64,000 nucleotides of DNA from CADCTM01 sp049671305. GTDB taxonomy: Bacteria; Cyanobacteriota; Cyanobacteriia; Cyanobacteriales; Coleofasciculaceae. This document shows, one piece after another, positions 24,054 through 31,643 of the stretch; within the stretch, counting starts at the first letter, position 1, and every line of letters begins with the position of its first letter. Made by a program: the position numbers and the translations under genes. The notes beneath the pieces were generated by a model that made no database searches, had not been told where the DNA came from, and saw nothing but the letters and a program-made list of their open reading frames with translations. Location of the stretch: positions 1 to 64,000 of the forward strand of contig JBATUR010000034.1 in assembly GCA_049671305.1 (NCBI GenBank), in the 5' to 3' direction.

Positions 24054-25748
24054 TCAATCCCTAGATTTAGAAATTCTCAAACTCAACAAAATCACCGGCA
24101 CAATTCCCACCACCACGATCGCTAATGCCGCACCCGATGCCTCAGCTAACCGTTCATCCGAAGCCAAATTGTAAACTCTCACTGCCAACGTATCAAAATT
24201 AAAAGGTCGGATAATTAAAGTTGCAGGTAATTCTTTCATTACATCCACAAAAACCAGCATTCCTGCTGTTAGCAAACTTCCCCACATCATCGGTGTATGC
24301 ACTCGCAGCAAAGTACTAGTAGAATTTAATCCAAGCGATCGCGCTGCATCATCCAAACTTGGCTTAATTCTACCTAAACTTGTTTCAACTGTACTAAAGG
24401 AAACTGCCAGAAACCTCACTAAATAACCAAACACCAAAGCTGCAATAGTTCCACTTAATAATAAACCCGTTGATATACCAAAATTACCCCGCATCCAAGC
24501 ATCAAGGGTATTATCAAACTTGCCAATTGGCACCAAGATGCCAACAGCAATTACTGAACCTGGAACCGCATAACCCATAGAAGCAATTCTTGTTGCTAAT
24601 TGCATCCCAATATTGGAACGCAAACGCAATCCATACGCCATAATTACAGCAATAATCACAGCGATAATAGCAGTCGTTACGGCAAGAATAAGACTATTTT
24701 TTGCGAAACCCCAAAAGCGATCTGCGCTTCGCAGCAGCGCTTCGCTATCATCTAACGATTCGCTAAGATTTTTTAGGGTCATATTTAATAAAATTCCTGC
24801 TGGGAGAAGAAACCCTAAACCAATTGGCAAAAAACAAGCAAACCACGCTCCAATAGCACGCATTCCTCGTAATTGATAACTCGGTAATTGTCGCTGGGTT
24901 GTGGCACTTTGATAATAGCGACTTCGCCGACGTGACCAAAGTTCTAATAAAATTAACCAAAAAACAAACAATAATAAAAAAGCAGCTAATTGATTGGCGG
25001 CAACTCGTTCACCCATGCCGAACCAAGTGCGATAAATTCCTGTTGTAAAGGTACTAACACCAAAGAATTGTACTGTGCCAAAATCATTAAGAGTTTCCAT
25101 TAAAGCCAGTGCCAAACCCGCCACAATTGCCGGACGTGAAGAGGGCAAGGCTACTTTAAAGAAACTCTTCCAAGGATTACAACCAAGGATACGACTGGCT
25201 TCTAAGGTACAAACAGATTGCTCTAAAAAAGCAACTCTTGCAAGTAGATAAACATAGGGATATAAAACTAAAGTTAGCATTAAAACGGCACCCCAAAGCG
25301 ATCGCACATTGGGAAACCAGTAATCTCCAAAACTCCAACCAAAAAGGTTTCGTAATGCCGTTTGTACGGGTCCAGAAAAGTCCAAAAAATCAGTATAAGT
25401 ATATGCCAAAATATAAGCTGGTGCGGCTAAGGGCAACAATAGCGCCCATTCAAATACCCAACGCATGGGAAAACGGCACAACGTCACCAACCATGCCGTG
25501 CTCACACCAATTAGCAATACACCTAACCCAACCCCGATCATTAACCAAAATGAATTGCTGATGTAATTCCATAAAACCGTCTCTGCTAAGTGCTTCCAGA
25601 CATCGCCAGCATCAGCAAAGATGTTGCTTAAAACCGCAATAACAGGCGTCGAAATCAGAAAAGCGATCGCTATTACCAAAACTGTCCAAGGACTCAGACG
25701 CCGACGCCTCATCGCTTTCGGTTCAACTTTTACAGTCCCTAAAGACAC
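24054..25748 (-). CDS. futB: Iron(III) ABC transporter permease (FutB-like)
   Basis: The 564-residue protein is a double-length permease with about 12 membrane helices, formed by two similar halves. Each half has an EAA-type loop that contacts the ATPase: EASRILGCNPWKSFFKVALP (near residue 190) and DDAARSLGLNSTSTLLRVHTP (near 470). This is the layout of ferric iron permeases such as SfuB and FutB. It is divergent from the ATPase gene across 230 bases, so both are probably controlled together. The cognate binding protein gene is the futA-like gene about 3 kb away. Confidence 0.9.
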   Translation of the reverse strand: MSLGTVKVEPKAMRRRRLSPWTVLVIAIAFLISTPVIAVLSNIFADAGDVWKHLAETVLWNYISNSFWLMIGVGLGVLLIGVSTAWLVTLCRFPMRWVFEWALLLPLAAPAYILAYTYTDFLDFSGPVQTALRNLFGWSFGDYWFPNVRSLWGAVLMLTLVLYPYVYLLARVAFLEQSVCTLEASRILGCNPWKSFFKVALPSSRPAIVAGLALALMETLNDFGTVQFFGVSTFTTGIYRTWFGMGERVAANQLAAFLLLFVFWLILLELWSRRRSRYYQSATTQRQLPSYQLRGMRAIGAWFACFLPIGLGFLLPAGILLNMTLKNLSESLDDSEALLRSADRFWGFAKNSLILAVTTAIIAVIIAVIMAYGLRLRSNIGMQLATRIASMGYAVPGSVIAVGILVPIGKFDNTLDAWMRGNFGISTGLLLSGTIAALVFGYLVRFLAVSFSTVETSLGRIKPSLDDAARSLGLNSTSTLLRVHTPMMWGSLLTAGMLVFVDVMKELPATLIIRPFNFDTLAVRVYNLASDERLAEASGAALAIVVVGIVPVILLSLRISKSRD

Positions 25749-25808
25749 TTTAACGTACTCCTTACTGAGAATTAACTAAAATCTTTGGTGAGAATCTATC
25801 TCAAAAGA

Positions 25809-25827
25809 ACACTTTACTATAAAGTGT
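25809..25827. promoter_or_regulatory. 19-bp palindrome between futB and futC, candidate operator
   Basis: ACACTTTA and TAAAGTGT are perfect inverted repeats around CTA, 62 bases from the futB start and 150 from the futC start. An iron regulator such as FurA would be the natural reader, but the sequence is not a clear Fur box. Confidence 0.45.
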
Positions 25828-25978
25828 AAGTTATTGATTATTAATTTCAATAAAATCAAGTCTTGACAAACAGACTTGCCGCTACACAAACTCTCATCGG
25901 CTTGAAGCAGGTTTCAGAATTACCCGTCAGTACAGACGGACTTTATAGGCTATTTTATTTCTTGAAGGTTTAATACAC

Positions 25979-27034
25979 ATGACTCAATCGGTAATTCTGC
26001 AATTAGAAAACATAACCAAGCAATTTGCCAAAACAGCCACTACTGCTGTTGACAACGTGACGTTAGCGCTGCCACAGGGTGATTTGTTGGGGTTACTTGG
26101 ACCTTCTGGCTGTGGCAAAACAACTTTATTGCGCTTAATTGCAGGATTTGAAGAGCCACAAGCTGGAATAATTAAGGTAGATGGGCGTACTGTGGCTGGT
26201 GACGGTAACTGGATAGCACCAGAAAAACGCGATATTGGTATGGTTTTCCAAGATTATGCCTTGTTTCCTCACTTAACAGTAGCCAAAAATGTCGCTTTTG
26301 GCTTGCATAACTCGCGAAAAAAAGCCTTATTTAATACTCAAAAACGCACCGCCGAAGTAATTGCACTTGTCGGACTTCAAGGACTGGAAAACCGCTTCCC
26401 TCATCAACTTTCTGGAGGACAACAACAACGAGTAGCCCTAGCACGTGCGATCGCTCCTCAACCTGCATTAGTATTATTAGATGAACCCCTAAGTAATCTA
26501 GATGTACAAGTGCGGCTTCGGTTGCGCCAAGAAGTACGAGATATTCTTAAAAATACCGGAACATCTGGTGTTTTTGTCACCCATGATCAAGAAGAAGCAC
26601 TTTCAATTTCTGACTGGGTAGCTGTTATGCAGCAAGGACAGTTAGAACAGTTTGGCACACCGGAAGATATTTACAGAGAACCGAAATCTCGTTTTGTTGC
26701 TGAATTTGTGACTCAGGCAAACTTCCTGCCAGCTCAACGTCGAGGCGACTTCTGGGAAACTGAAATTGGTTGTTTTGCTGTTAGTACTCCAGACTCTTTT
26801 GAGCGTAGTGATTTGATGATTCGTCAAGAAGACTTGATTCTCAAACCTGATGAAGAGGCAACAGTGGTAATTTGCGATCGCCAATTTTTAGGAAGGGAAC
26901 ATTCTTATTGTTTGCTAACAGCTTCTGGAAAAAAAATACTAGCTCGTACAACTAGTACAACTGCTTTGCCTGTGGGTACAAAAGTGCATCTACGAATTAA
27001 TGAGCAAACATTACAAGTTTTCCCTACAGTTTAG
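25979..27034 (+). CDS. futC: Iron(III) ABC transporter ATP-binding protein (FutC-like)
   Basis: The 351-residue ATPase has Walker A GPSGCGKTT at residues 41-49, the signature LSGGQQQR at about 144, Walker B LVLLDEPLSNLD at about 164 and the switch His in FVTHDQEE near 200. The C-terminal 110 residues form a regulatory OB/TOBE-like domain. It powers the FutB permease for Fe(III) import. The last 11 bases overlap, tail to tail, the end of the TonB-like gene on the other strand. Confidence 0.9.
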   Translation: MTQSVILQLENITKQFAKTATTAVDNVTLALPQGDLLGLLGPSGCGKTTLLRLIAGFEEPQAGIIKVDGRTVAGDGNWIAPEKRDIGMVFQDYALFPHLTVAKNVAFGLHNSRKKALFNTQKRTAEVIALVGLQGLENRFPHQLSGGQQQRVALARAIAPQPALVLLDEPLSNLDVQVRLRLRQEVRDILKNTGTSGVFVTHDQEEALSISDWVAVMQQGQLEQFGTPEDIYREPKSRFVAEFVTQANFLPAQRRGDFWETEIGCFAVSTPDSFERSDLMIRQEDLILKPDEEATVVICDRQFLGREHSYCLLTASGKKILARTTSTTALPVGTKVHLRINEQTLQVFPTV

Positions 27035-27926
27035 AAACCGAAGATGCAGTCTTCTGAATTAATTCTTCCCGCGTTAGCTGTGTTTCAGCAAGTAAGTAAA
27101 CTGCATCACCGTTATCTGTAGAAAGCACGTTGAGATACTTTATTTCCCCATTCTTAGAAATTGTATAAACGCTTCTACCTGCATCATCTTCAATATCTTG
27201 CTTGTTGACTGCATATCCCTGAGCTTCAAACTGCTCAATGAGAGTTGTAGATACCCGGCGAAAAGGAGTTTGTTTGACTTGCCAACAACCACCGTTACAA
27301 CTTTGTTGAGCATTTTCAAAATTAGGTACACCAGCTATAAGTTCATTTGGAGTTGGTGTGGGACTAGCAATTGGAGTTGGAGTTGGAGTTGGAGTTGGTG
27401 TGGGTATGGGAGTTGGTGTTGGTGTGGGGCTAGCAATTGGTGTGGGTATGGCACTGGCAATTGGCGTGGGAGTTGGTGTGGGTATGGCACTGGCAATTGG
27501 CGTGGGAGTTGGCGTGGGTATGGCACTGGCAATTGGTGTGGGAGTCGGTGTGGGTATGGCACTGGCAATTGGTGTGGGAGTCGGAGTATTTTGCTCAATT
27601 ATGGGAGTTGGTTTAGGTGACTCAATGATCGGATTCAGTCTGGCAGGCGGCGTCTTTGCTTGAGGAGGGGGCACCGGAGTTTGGTTTTGTTTAACTGTAG
27701 GGGAGGGTTTGGGCAATGGCACAACGGGGGTTGGTTTGGGGGGAGGCTGACTTGGCAGTTGTGTAATTTTGACTGATTCTTTCTTCTTGGATGAAGATTT
27801 TGCTTCCGGTTCAACGGGAATTGGCATCATCAACAGTAACCCATGCAGTCCCAAAGAGAGGTACAGCATCGGTCGAATCAGGGTTTTGATAGAACTAGGC
27901 AAGTTGTTTAAATTATTTAGTGACAT
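27024..27926 (-). CDS. TonB-like proline-rich protein
   Basis: The 300-residue product has one membrane helix near residues 20-38 (MLYLSLGLHGLLLMMPIP), a long Pro/Thr/Lys-rich periplasmic arm to about 195, and a globular C-terminal domain of about 95 residues with two Cys (QQSCNGGCWQ). This is the layout of TonB proteins that pass proton-motive energy to outer membrane receptors. The C-terminal domain lacks an obvious TonB YP motif, so the call is by layout. The start is set at the ATG at 27926, just before the helix; the frame stays open to 28016. The arm contains 12-residue repeats of the TPTPTPIASAIP type. Its place beside the iron transporter fits siderophore or iron uptake. Confidence 0.65.
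   Translation of the reverse strand: MSLNNLNNLPSSIKTLIRPMLYLSLGLHGLLLMMPIPVEPEAKSSSKKKESVKITQLPSQPPPKPTPVVPLPKPSPTVKQNQTPVPPPQAKTPPARLNPIIESPKPTPIIEQNTPTPTPIASAIPTPTPTPIASAIPTPTPTPIASAIPTPTPTPIASAIPTPIASPTPTPTPIPTPTPTPTPTPIASPTPTPNELIAGVPNFENAQQSCNGGCWQVKQTPFRRVSTTLIEQFEAQGYAVNKQDIEDDAGRSVYTISKNGEIKYLNVLSTDNGDAVYLLAETQLTREELIQKTASSVSKL
27442..27585. repeat. Four tandem 36-bp repeats coding the proline-rich arm
   Basis: Units start at 27442, 27478, 27514 and 27550, and differ only at a few third-codon positions. Each codes for 12 residues (PTPTPTPIASAI on the minus strand). The near identity points to recent slippage or unequal exchange, so arm length may vary between strains. Confidence 0.9.
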
Positions 27927-28022
27927 GATGTTTTTAATAGCCCAAGCGGATTTTGAGTTGTTGACAGATAGGGAACAACTTGCTGAGGTAGATTGACTTT
28001 TGACAATTGTTATCAAAAAGAT

Positions 28023-28061
28023 ATCATATTAATTGCTAGTAAATCTAGTAATTAATATGAT
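28023..28061. repeat. 39-bp AT-rich palindrome upstream of the TonB-like gene and psb34
   Basis: ATCATATTAATTGCTAG and CTAGTAATTAATATGAT are inverted repeats (16 of 17 bases) around TAAAT. A CTTTTTTG run follows at 28070. It may be an operator for the minus-strand gene starting at 27926, or a terminator-like hairpin. The rest of the gap 27927-28319 shows no convincing gene. Confidence 0.7.
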
Positions 28062-28319
28062 TTAGATAGCTTTTTTGTTTTGAATCGAACTCAGTCCGCA
28101 TTCTTTGATCGAGAATTTATGGCAGCAATTTTTAGACAGCAGCACTCACTACTTGCCAAACGATTGCTAAAAAGCAACATTGCCTCAATCTCTATAGGGA
28201 AGAGCAGATTGATTATCGGACAATGCCACAAAAAATATGAAGATTTATTACTAAAGATGTAGAGTAATCAGCTATACTTTTGTAACATAACAGAAATAAA
28301 AATAGAAAGGTATTAATTC

Positions 28320-28499
28320 ATGCCCTATACCGAAGAAGAAGGCGGACTGCTAAACAATTTTGCTAAAGAGCCAAAAATCTATGAAGCAGAGCCACCAACA
28401 GCAACAGAAAAACGTAACTATGTCTTTCTAGGCATTGCCGCGATGGCTTTGGTCGGTAGTTTAATCTTCGTGGCTGTTTCGGCATCCAGCGTTGGTTAA
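28320..28499 (+). CDS. psb34: Photosystem II assembly protein Psb34
   Basis: A 59-residue one-helix protein. The N terminus MPYTEEEGGLLNNFAKEPKI, the motif AEPPTATEKRNY and the helix VFLGIAAMALVGSLIFVAV match Psb34, a small thylakoid protein that binds CP47 assembly intermediates near the site of the high-light-inducible proteins. AAAGG lies about ten bases upstream of the ATG. The conserved soluble N terminus and the single helix make the call reliable even though the gene is very short. It is not linked to other photosystem genes here. Confidence 0.85.
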   Translation: MPYTEEEGGLLNNFAKEPKIYEAEPPTATEKRNYVFLGIAAMALVGSLIFVAVSASSVG

Positions 28500-28560
28500 A
28501 CAAAGCGCAGGTTGGCACAAGAAGCCATTGAGATTAAGGGCAGAGAACAACCACGCGAAA

Positions 28561-29373
28561 TCATCCACTAGCTGATTGAATGATTTTCATGACATTTAGA
28601 GTACTGCGATAGCTCTCTGTCCTTCCTTGAGTTTGAAATAAATCAGCCGCTTTTTGTAAATCTGCGATCGCCTCGGTGCTATTTTTGAGATTAAAGTGAG
28701 TCAGTCCACGGTTATAAAAAGCTTCCGCGAAGGTAGATTGAATCCGAATTGATTCTGTATAATCAGCAAGAGCTTTTTGATACTGCTTGAGCCGACTATA
28801 GGTTAAGCCCCGGTTGTAGAAAGCTCTAGCACTATTAGGATTGAGAGTCAGTGCTTTCTCGTAATCGGCAATTGCCGCAGCCGAGTTTCCTAGTTCATCA
28901 TGAGCGTTACCACGGCTAATGAAAGCTGTGTCATTATTAGGATCAATAGCGATCGCTGTGGTCAAGTCAGAGACGGCTTGATTGTAATTTCTCGTAACAT
29001 AATGAGTGTAACCACGGTTGCTAAAAGCCTGACTAAACTTAGGATTAAGCCGAATAGCATCAGTGTAATCTTGAATCGCCTTGTCATAATTACCAAGGGT
29101 ATGTTGAGCATAGCCTCGGTTGTAGAAAGTATCGGCATCATTAGGATTAAGTTGCAACGCCTGGTTAAAATCGGCGATCGCACCTGCATAATTAGGGGTT
29201 TGAGAATTAAGTTTATCTACACCTCTGTTGTAAAAGTCCGCAGCACTCATCGTCGTTTTGCCTTCAACTGACGGTTGCGGCACAGGAGGCGGCGTCTGCG
29301 CTTGCACAACCAAGCTGTCAGATACTACCGCTAATCCTACAATCAAAGTCGCTCGATAAATCAGATTGATCAT
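28561..29373 (-). CDS. Exported tetratricopeptide-repeat protein
   Basis: The 270-residue protein has a signal peptide (LIYRATLIVGLAVVSDSLVV, cleavage probably after VQAQ), a short Pro linker and then six or so TPR units from about residue 45 to 255. The repeat pattern is clear in AFSNRGYTHYVTRNYNQAVS and AFYNRGLTYSRLKQYQKALA. TPR arrays bind other proteins, here probably in the periplasm or thylakoid lumen. GGAGG stands six bases before the ATG. Partner and role are unknown. Confidence 0.85.
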   Translation of the reverse strand: MINLIYRATLIVGLAVVSDSLVVQAQTPPPVPQPSVEGKTTMSAADFYNRGVDKLNSQTPNYAGAIADFNQALQLNPNDADTFYNRGYAQHTLGNYDKAIQDYTDAIRLNPKFSQAFSNRGYTHYVTRNYNQAVSDLTTAIAIDPNNDTAFISRGNAHDELGNSAAAIADYEKALTLNPNSARAFYNRGLTYSRLKQYQKALADYTESIRIQSTFAEAFYNRGLTHFNLKNSTEAIADLQKAADLFQTQGRTESYRSTLNVMKIIQSASG

Positions 29374-29651
29374 GTTTCCTCCAAAGCACCTTTCTTTCTC
29401 TAGTTTTTAGCTCAATCTCTTTTGAAGAGAAATACGCTAAAAATTACCAACAAAAACATACTTAGTATATTTGCGGCTGATCATCCGCCACTAATTAATG
29501 ACTTGCAAGTCATTTAATACAACGGCAGCCCTGCTATGTTTATGATAGATCCGCTTGAAAAACAATTATTAATCATCAATCTGGTGAGTGGCAATAAAAC
29601 AGAATCACCGAAAGATGAGACAATGATCAAGCTAGATGAAGGGAGGAAGAG

Positions 29652-30194
29652 ATGCTCAAAACGATTGCTGTGGTAACGTTGTTAGTCTTGAGCTTAGGTT
29701 TACATGGATGCGCGTCGTCGGGTGTTAGTGGTTTAAAAAGTTATGTAGATACCGCCGACGGCTATGAATTTTTGTATCCTAACGGCTGGCTACCTGTCAA
29801 GGTGAGCGATGGTCCGGATGTTGTATTTCACGATATGATTGAGCGATCAGAAAATGTCAGTGTGGTTATTAGTGATGTTCCTGACGGCAAGACTTTAACT
29901 GATTTGGGAACACCAGGAGAAGTTGGTTATCAGTTACAAAAAAATGCCATTGCGCCTCCTAATTCAGGAAGAGTTGCTGAATTAGTAAATGCCGAAGCAC
30001 GTCAGACTGGCGACCAGACTTATTATCTTTTGGAATATAGTGTTAAACTGCCCAACGAACAGCGCCATAATGTGGCAAGTGTGGCAGTAAGTCGTGGCAA
30101 ACTCTTTACACTTAATACCTCGACAACTGAGAAACGCTGGAATAAATTAAAAGAGATGTTTGAGATAGTTGCTAAATCTTTTACAGTTTCTTAA
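29652..30194 (+). CDS. psbP: PsbP-family lipoprotein (CyanoP)
   Basis: The 180-residue protein has a lipoprotein signal with lipobox LGLHGCAS, so the mature N terminus is a lipid-modified Cys. The rest is a PsbP fold: SYVDTADGYEFLYPNGW at its start, VVFHDMIERSENVSVVIS, and YYLLEYSVKLPNEQRHNVAS. CyanoP is a lumenal factor that assists early photosystem II assembly. Length and features are normal. GGGAGG lies about seven bases before the ATG. Confidence 0.88.
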   Translation: MLKTIAVVTLLVLSLGLHGCASSGVSGLKSYVDTADGYEFLYPNGWLPVKVSDGPDVVFHDMIERSENVSVVISDVPDGKTLTDLGTPGEVGYQLQKNAIAPPNSGRVAELVNAEARQTGDQTYYLLEYSVKLPNEQRHNVASVAVSRGKLFTLNTSTTEKRWNKLKEMFEIVAKSFTVS

Positions 30195-30262
30195 GGCAGT
30201 GATTAGGTGTTAGGTATTAAGTGTAAAGATGCGATTTAAACTTGAAACATTCTTTACCGTAC

Positions 30263-31543
30263 CTAACACTCTGCCTCTATAGTTGTTTCAAATTCTCCAC
30301 CTACCAAAGGTAGAGTTATCACAAATTCTGAACCTTTTTCAAGCGTTGAAAAAACCTCAATAGTTCCTTGATGTTTCGCGACAATAATTTGGCGGCTAAT
30401 TGATAATCCTAATCCCGTACCTTGTCCTACAGGTTTAGTGCTAAAAAACTGTTCAAAAATCTTTTGACGTAATTCTTCAGGCATTCCTGAGCCATTATCT
30501 GAAATCCTTATTAATACGTTTTTTTTGTCTGATGTGACTTCAGTGCAAATCGTAATTCTAGGAATAAAGTTTTGACAATCAGCATCAGGATTATTTTGCA
30601 TAGCCTCCATTTTTTCATTAATTGCATCAATAGCATTAACGAGGATATTCATAAACACTTGATTAAGTTGTCCAGGAAAACCTTCAATTATAGGTATTTC
30701 GCCATATTCTTTAATAACTTCAACATCTGTATTTAAGCCATTTTGTTGTCCAGATTTTGCTTGCAGACGCCGGATCAAAAGCATGAGAGTACTATCAATA
30801 CCTTGATGTATATCAACAGGTTTAGATTCAGATTCATCCCGATGAGAGAAAACTTTTAGAGAGCGTACAATTTCCAATATTCGCTCTGCACCAACTTCCA
30901 TTGACTGCAAAAGTTGAGGCAAATCTTCTTTAAGAAATTCCCAATCAATTTCTTCTGAATAAGCTTGAACTTCTGGTATTACTTTAGAAGTATGTAGTTC
31001 ATATAAATCAATTAATTTTAGTATTTCATAAGTATATTGCTTGGCATGAGGTAAATTAGCATAAATAAAATTGACAGGATTATTAATTTCGTGTGCTACT
31101 CCAGCAACTAGTTGTCCTAATGCTGCCATTTTTTCTTCTTGTAGAAGTCTTAATTGTGCTTTACGAAGTTCCAGATGTACTTTAATACGAGCTAAAACTT
31201 CCTGTTGTTCAATCGGTTTTGTGATGTAATCAACAGCGCCTAAGTTCAAACCATTAACTTTATCTACTACATCAGAAAGCGCTGTCATAAAAATTATTGG
31301 AATATCTTTAGTTCTCACATCAGCTTGCAAACGCCGACAAGTTTCAAAACCATCAATACCAGGCATCATTACATCTAATAAAATCAAGTCTGGTAAGGCT
31401 TGATGTACTTTTAAGAGAGCACTTTCGCCACTTTTAGCAACTGATACTTTAAATCCAGACTGGTTTAACAGTTCAAAAAGAACTTTAAGATTTGTTGGTG
31501 TATCATCAACAATTAAAATTGAGTTTTGCTGTACAATTTTCAT
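30263..31543 (-). CDS. Histidine kinase with N-terminal receiver domain
   Basis: The 426-residue protein begins with a receiver domain (about 1-125), phospho-acceptor Asp57 in LILLDVMMPGIDG, followed by a helical linker, a HisKA domain with the phosphorylated His near residue 151 (GVAHEINNPVNF), and a HATPase domain at about 265-420 (QVFMNILVNAIDAI, SDNGSGMPEEL, GTGLGLSISRQII). There is no membrane segment, so it is a cytoplasmic relay that takes phosphate from another kinase, possibly the hybrid kinase gene 100 bases upstream. An AAGGATG ribosome site supports the start. Confidence 0.92.
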   Translation of the reverse strand: MKIVQQNSILIVDDTPTNLKVLFELLNQSGFKVSVAKSGESALLKVHQALPDLILLDVMMPGIDGFETCRRLQADVRTKDIPIIFMTALSDVVDKVNGLNLGAVDYITKPIEQQEVLARIKVHLELRKAQLRLLQEEKMAALGQLVAGVAHEINNPVNFIYANLPHAKQYTYEILKLIDLYELHTSKVIPEVQAYSEEIDWEFLKEDLPQLLQSMEVGAERILEIVRSLKVFSHRDESESKPVDIHQGIDSTLMLLIRRLQAKSGQQNGLNTDVEVIKEYGEIPIIEGFPGQLNQVFMNILVNAIDAINEKMEAMQNNPDADCQNFIPRITICTEVTSDKKNVLIRISDNGSGMPEELRQKIFEQFFSTKPVGQGTGLGLSISRQIIVAKHQGTIEVFSTLEKGSEFVITLPLVGGEFETTIEAEC

Positions 31544-31643
31544 CTTTCATCCTTAAGGGTAATAAAATTGTTAAGATAAATATTGCTAAATTAAATTTTA
31601 AAACTAAATAACTAAAAGTTAAGCTAGTTATTTAAGCTGAGAT

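Noticed and set aside
27335..27663. Gly/Val- and Trp-rich plus-strand open frames and a His/Pro/Gln-rich minus frame across the TonB-like gene
   Set aside because: They are by-products of the 36-bp repeat, which is open in several frames; the minus-strand frame with a membrane helix and globular domain is the real gene.
28080..28262. 60-codon open frame (TTG start)
   Set aside because: No ribosome site, no recognisable domain, and it lies in the leader region between a palindrome and psb34.
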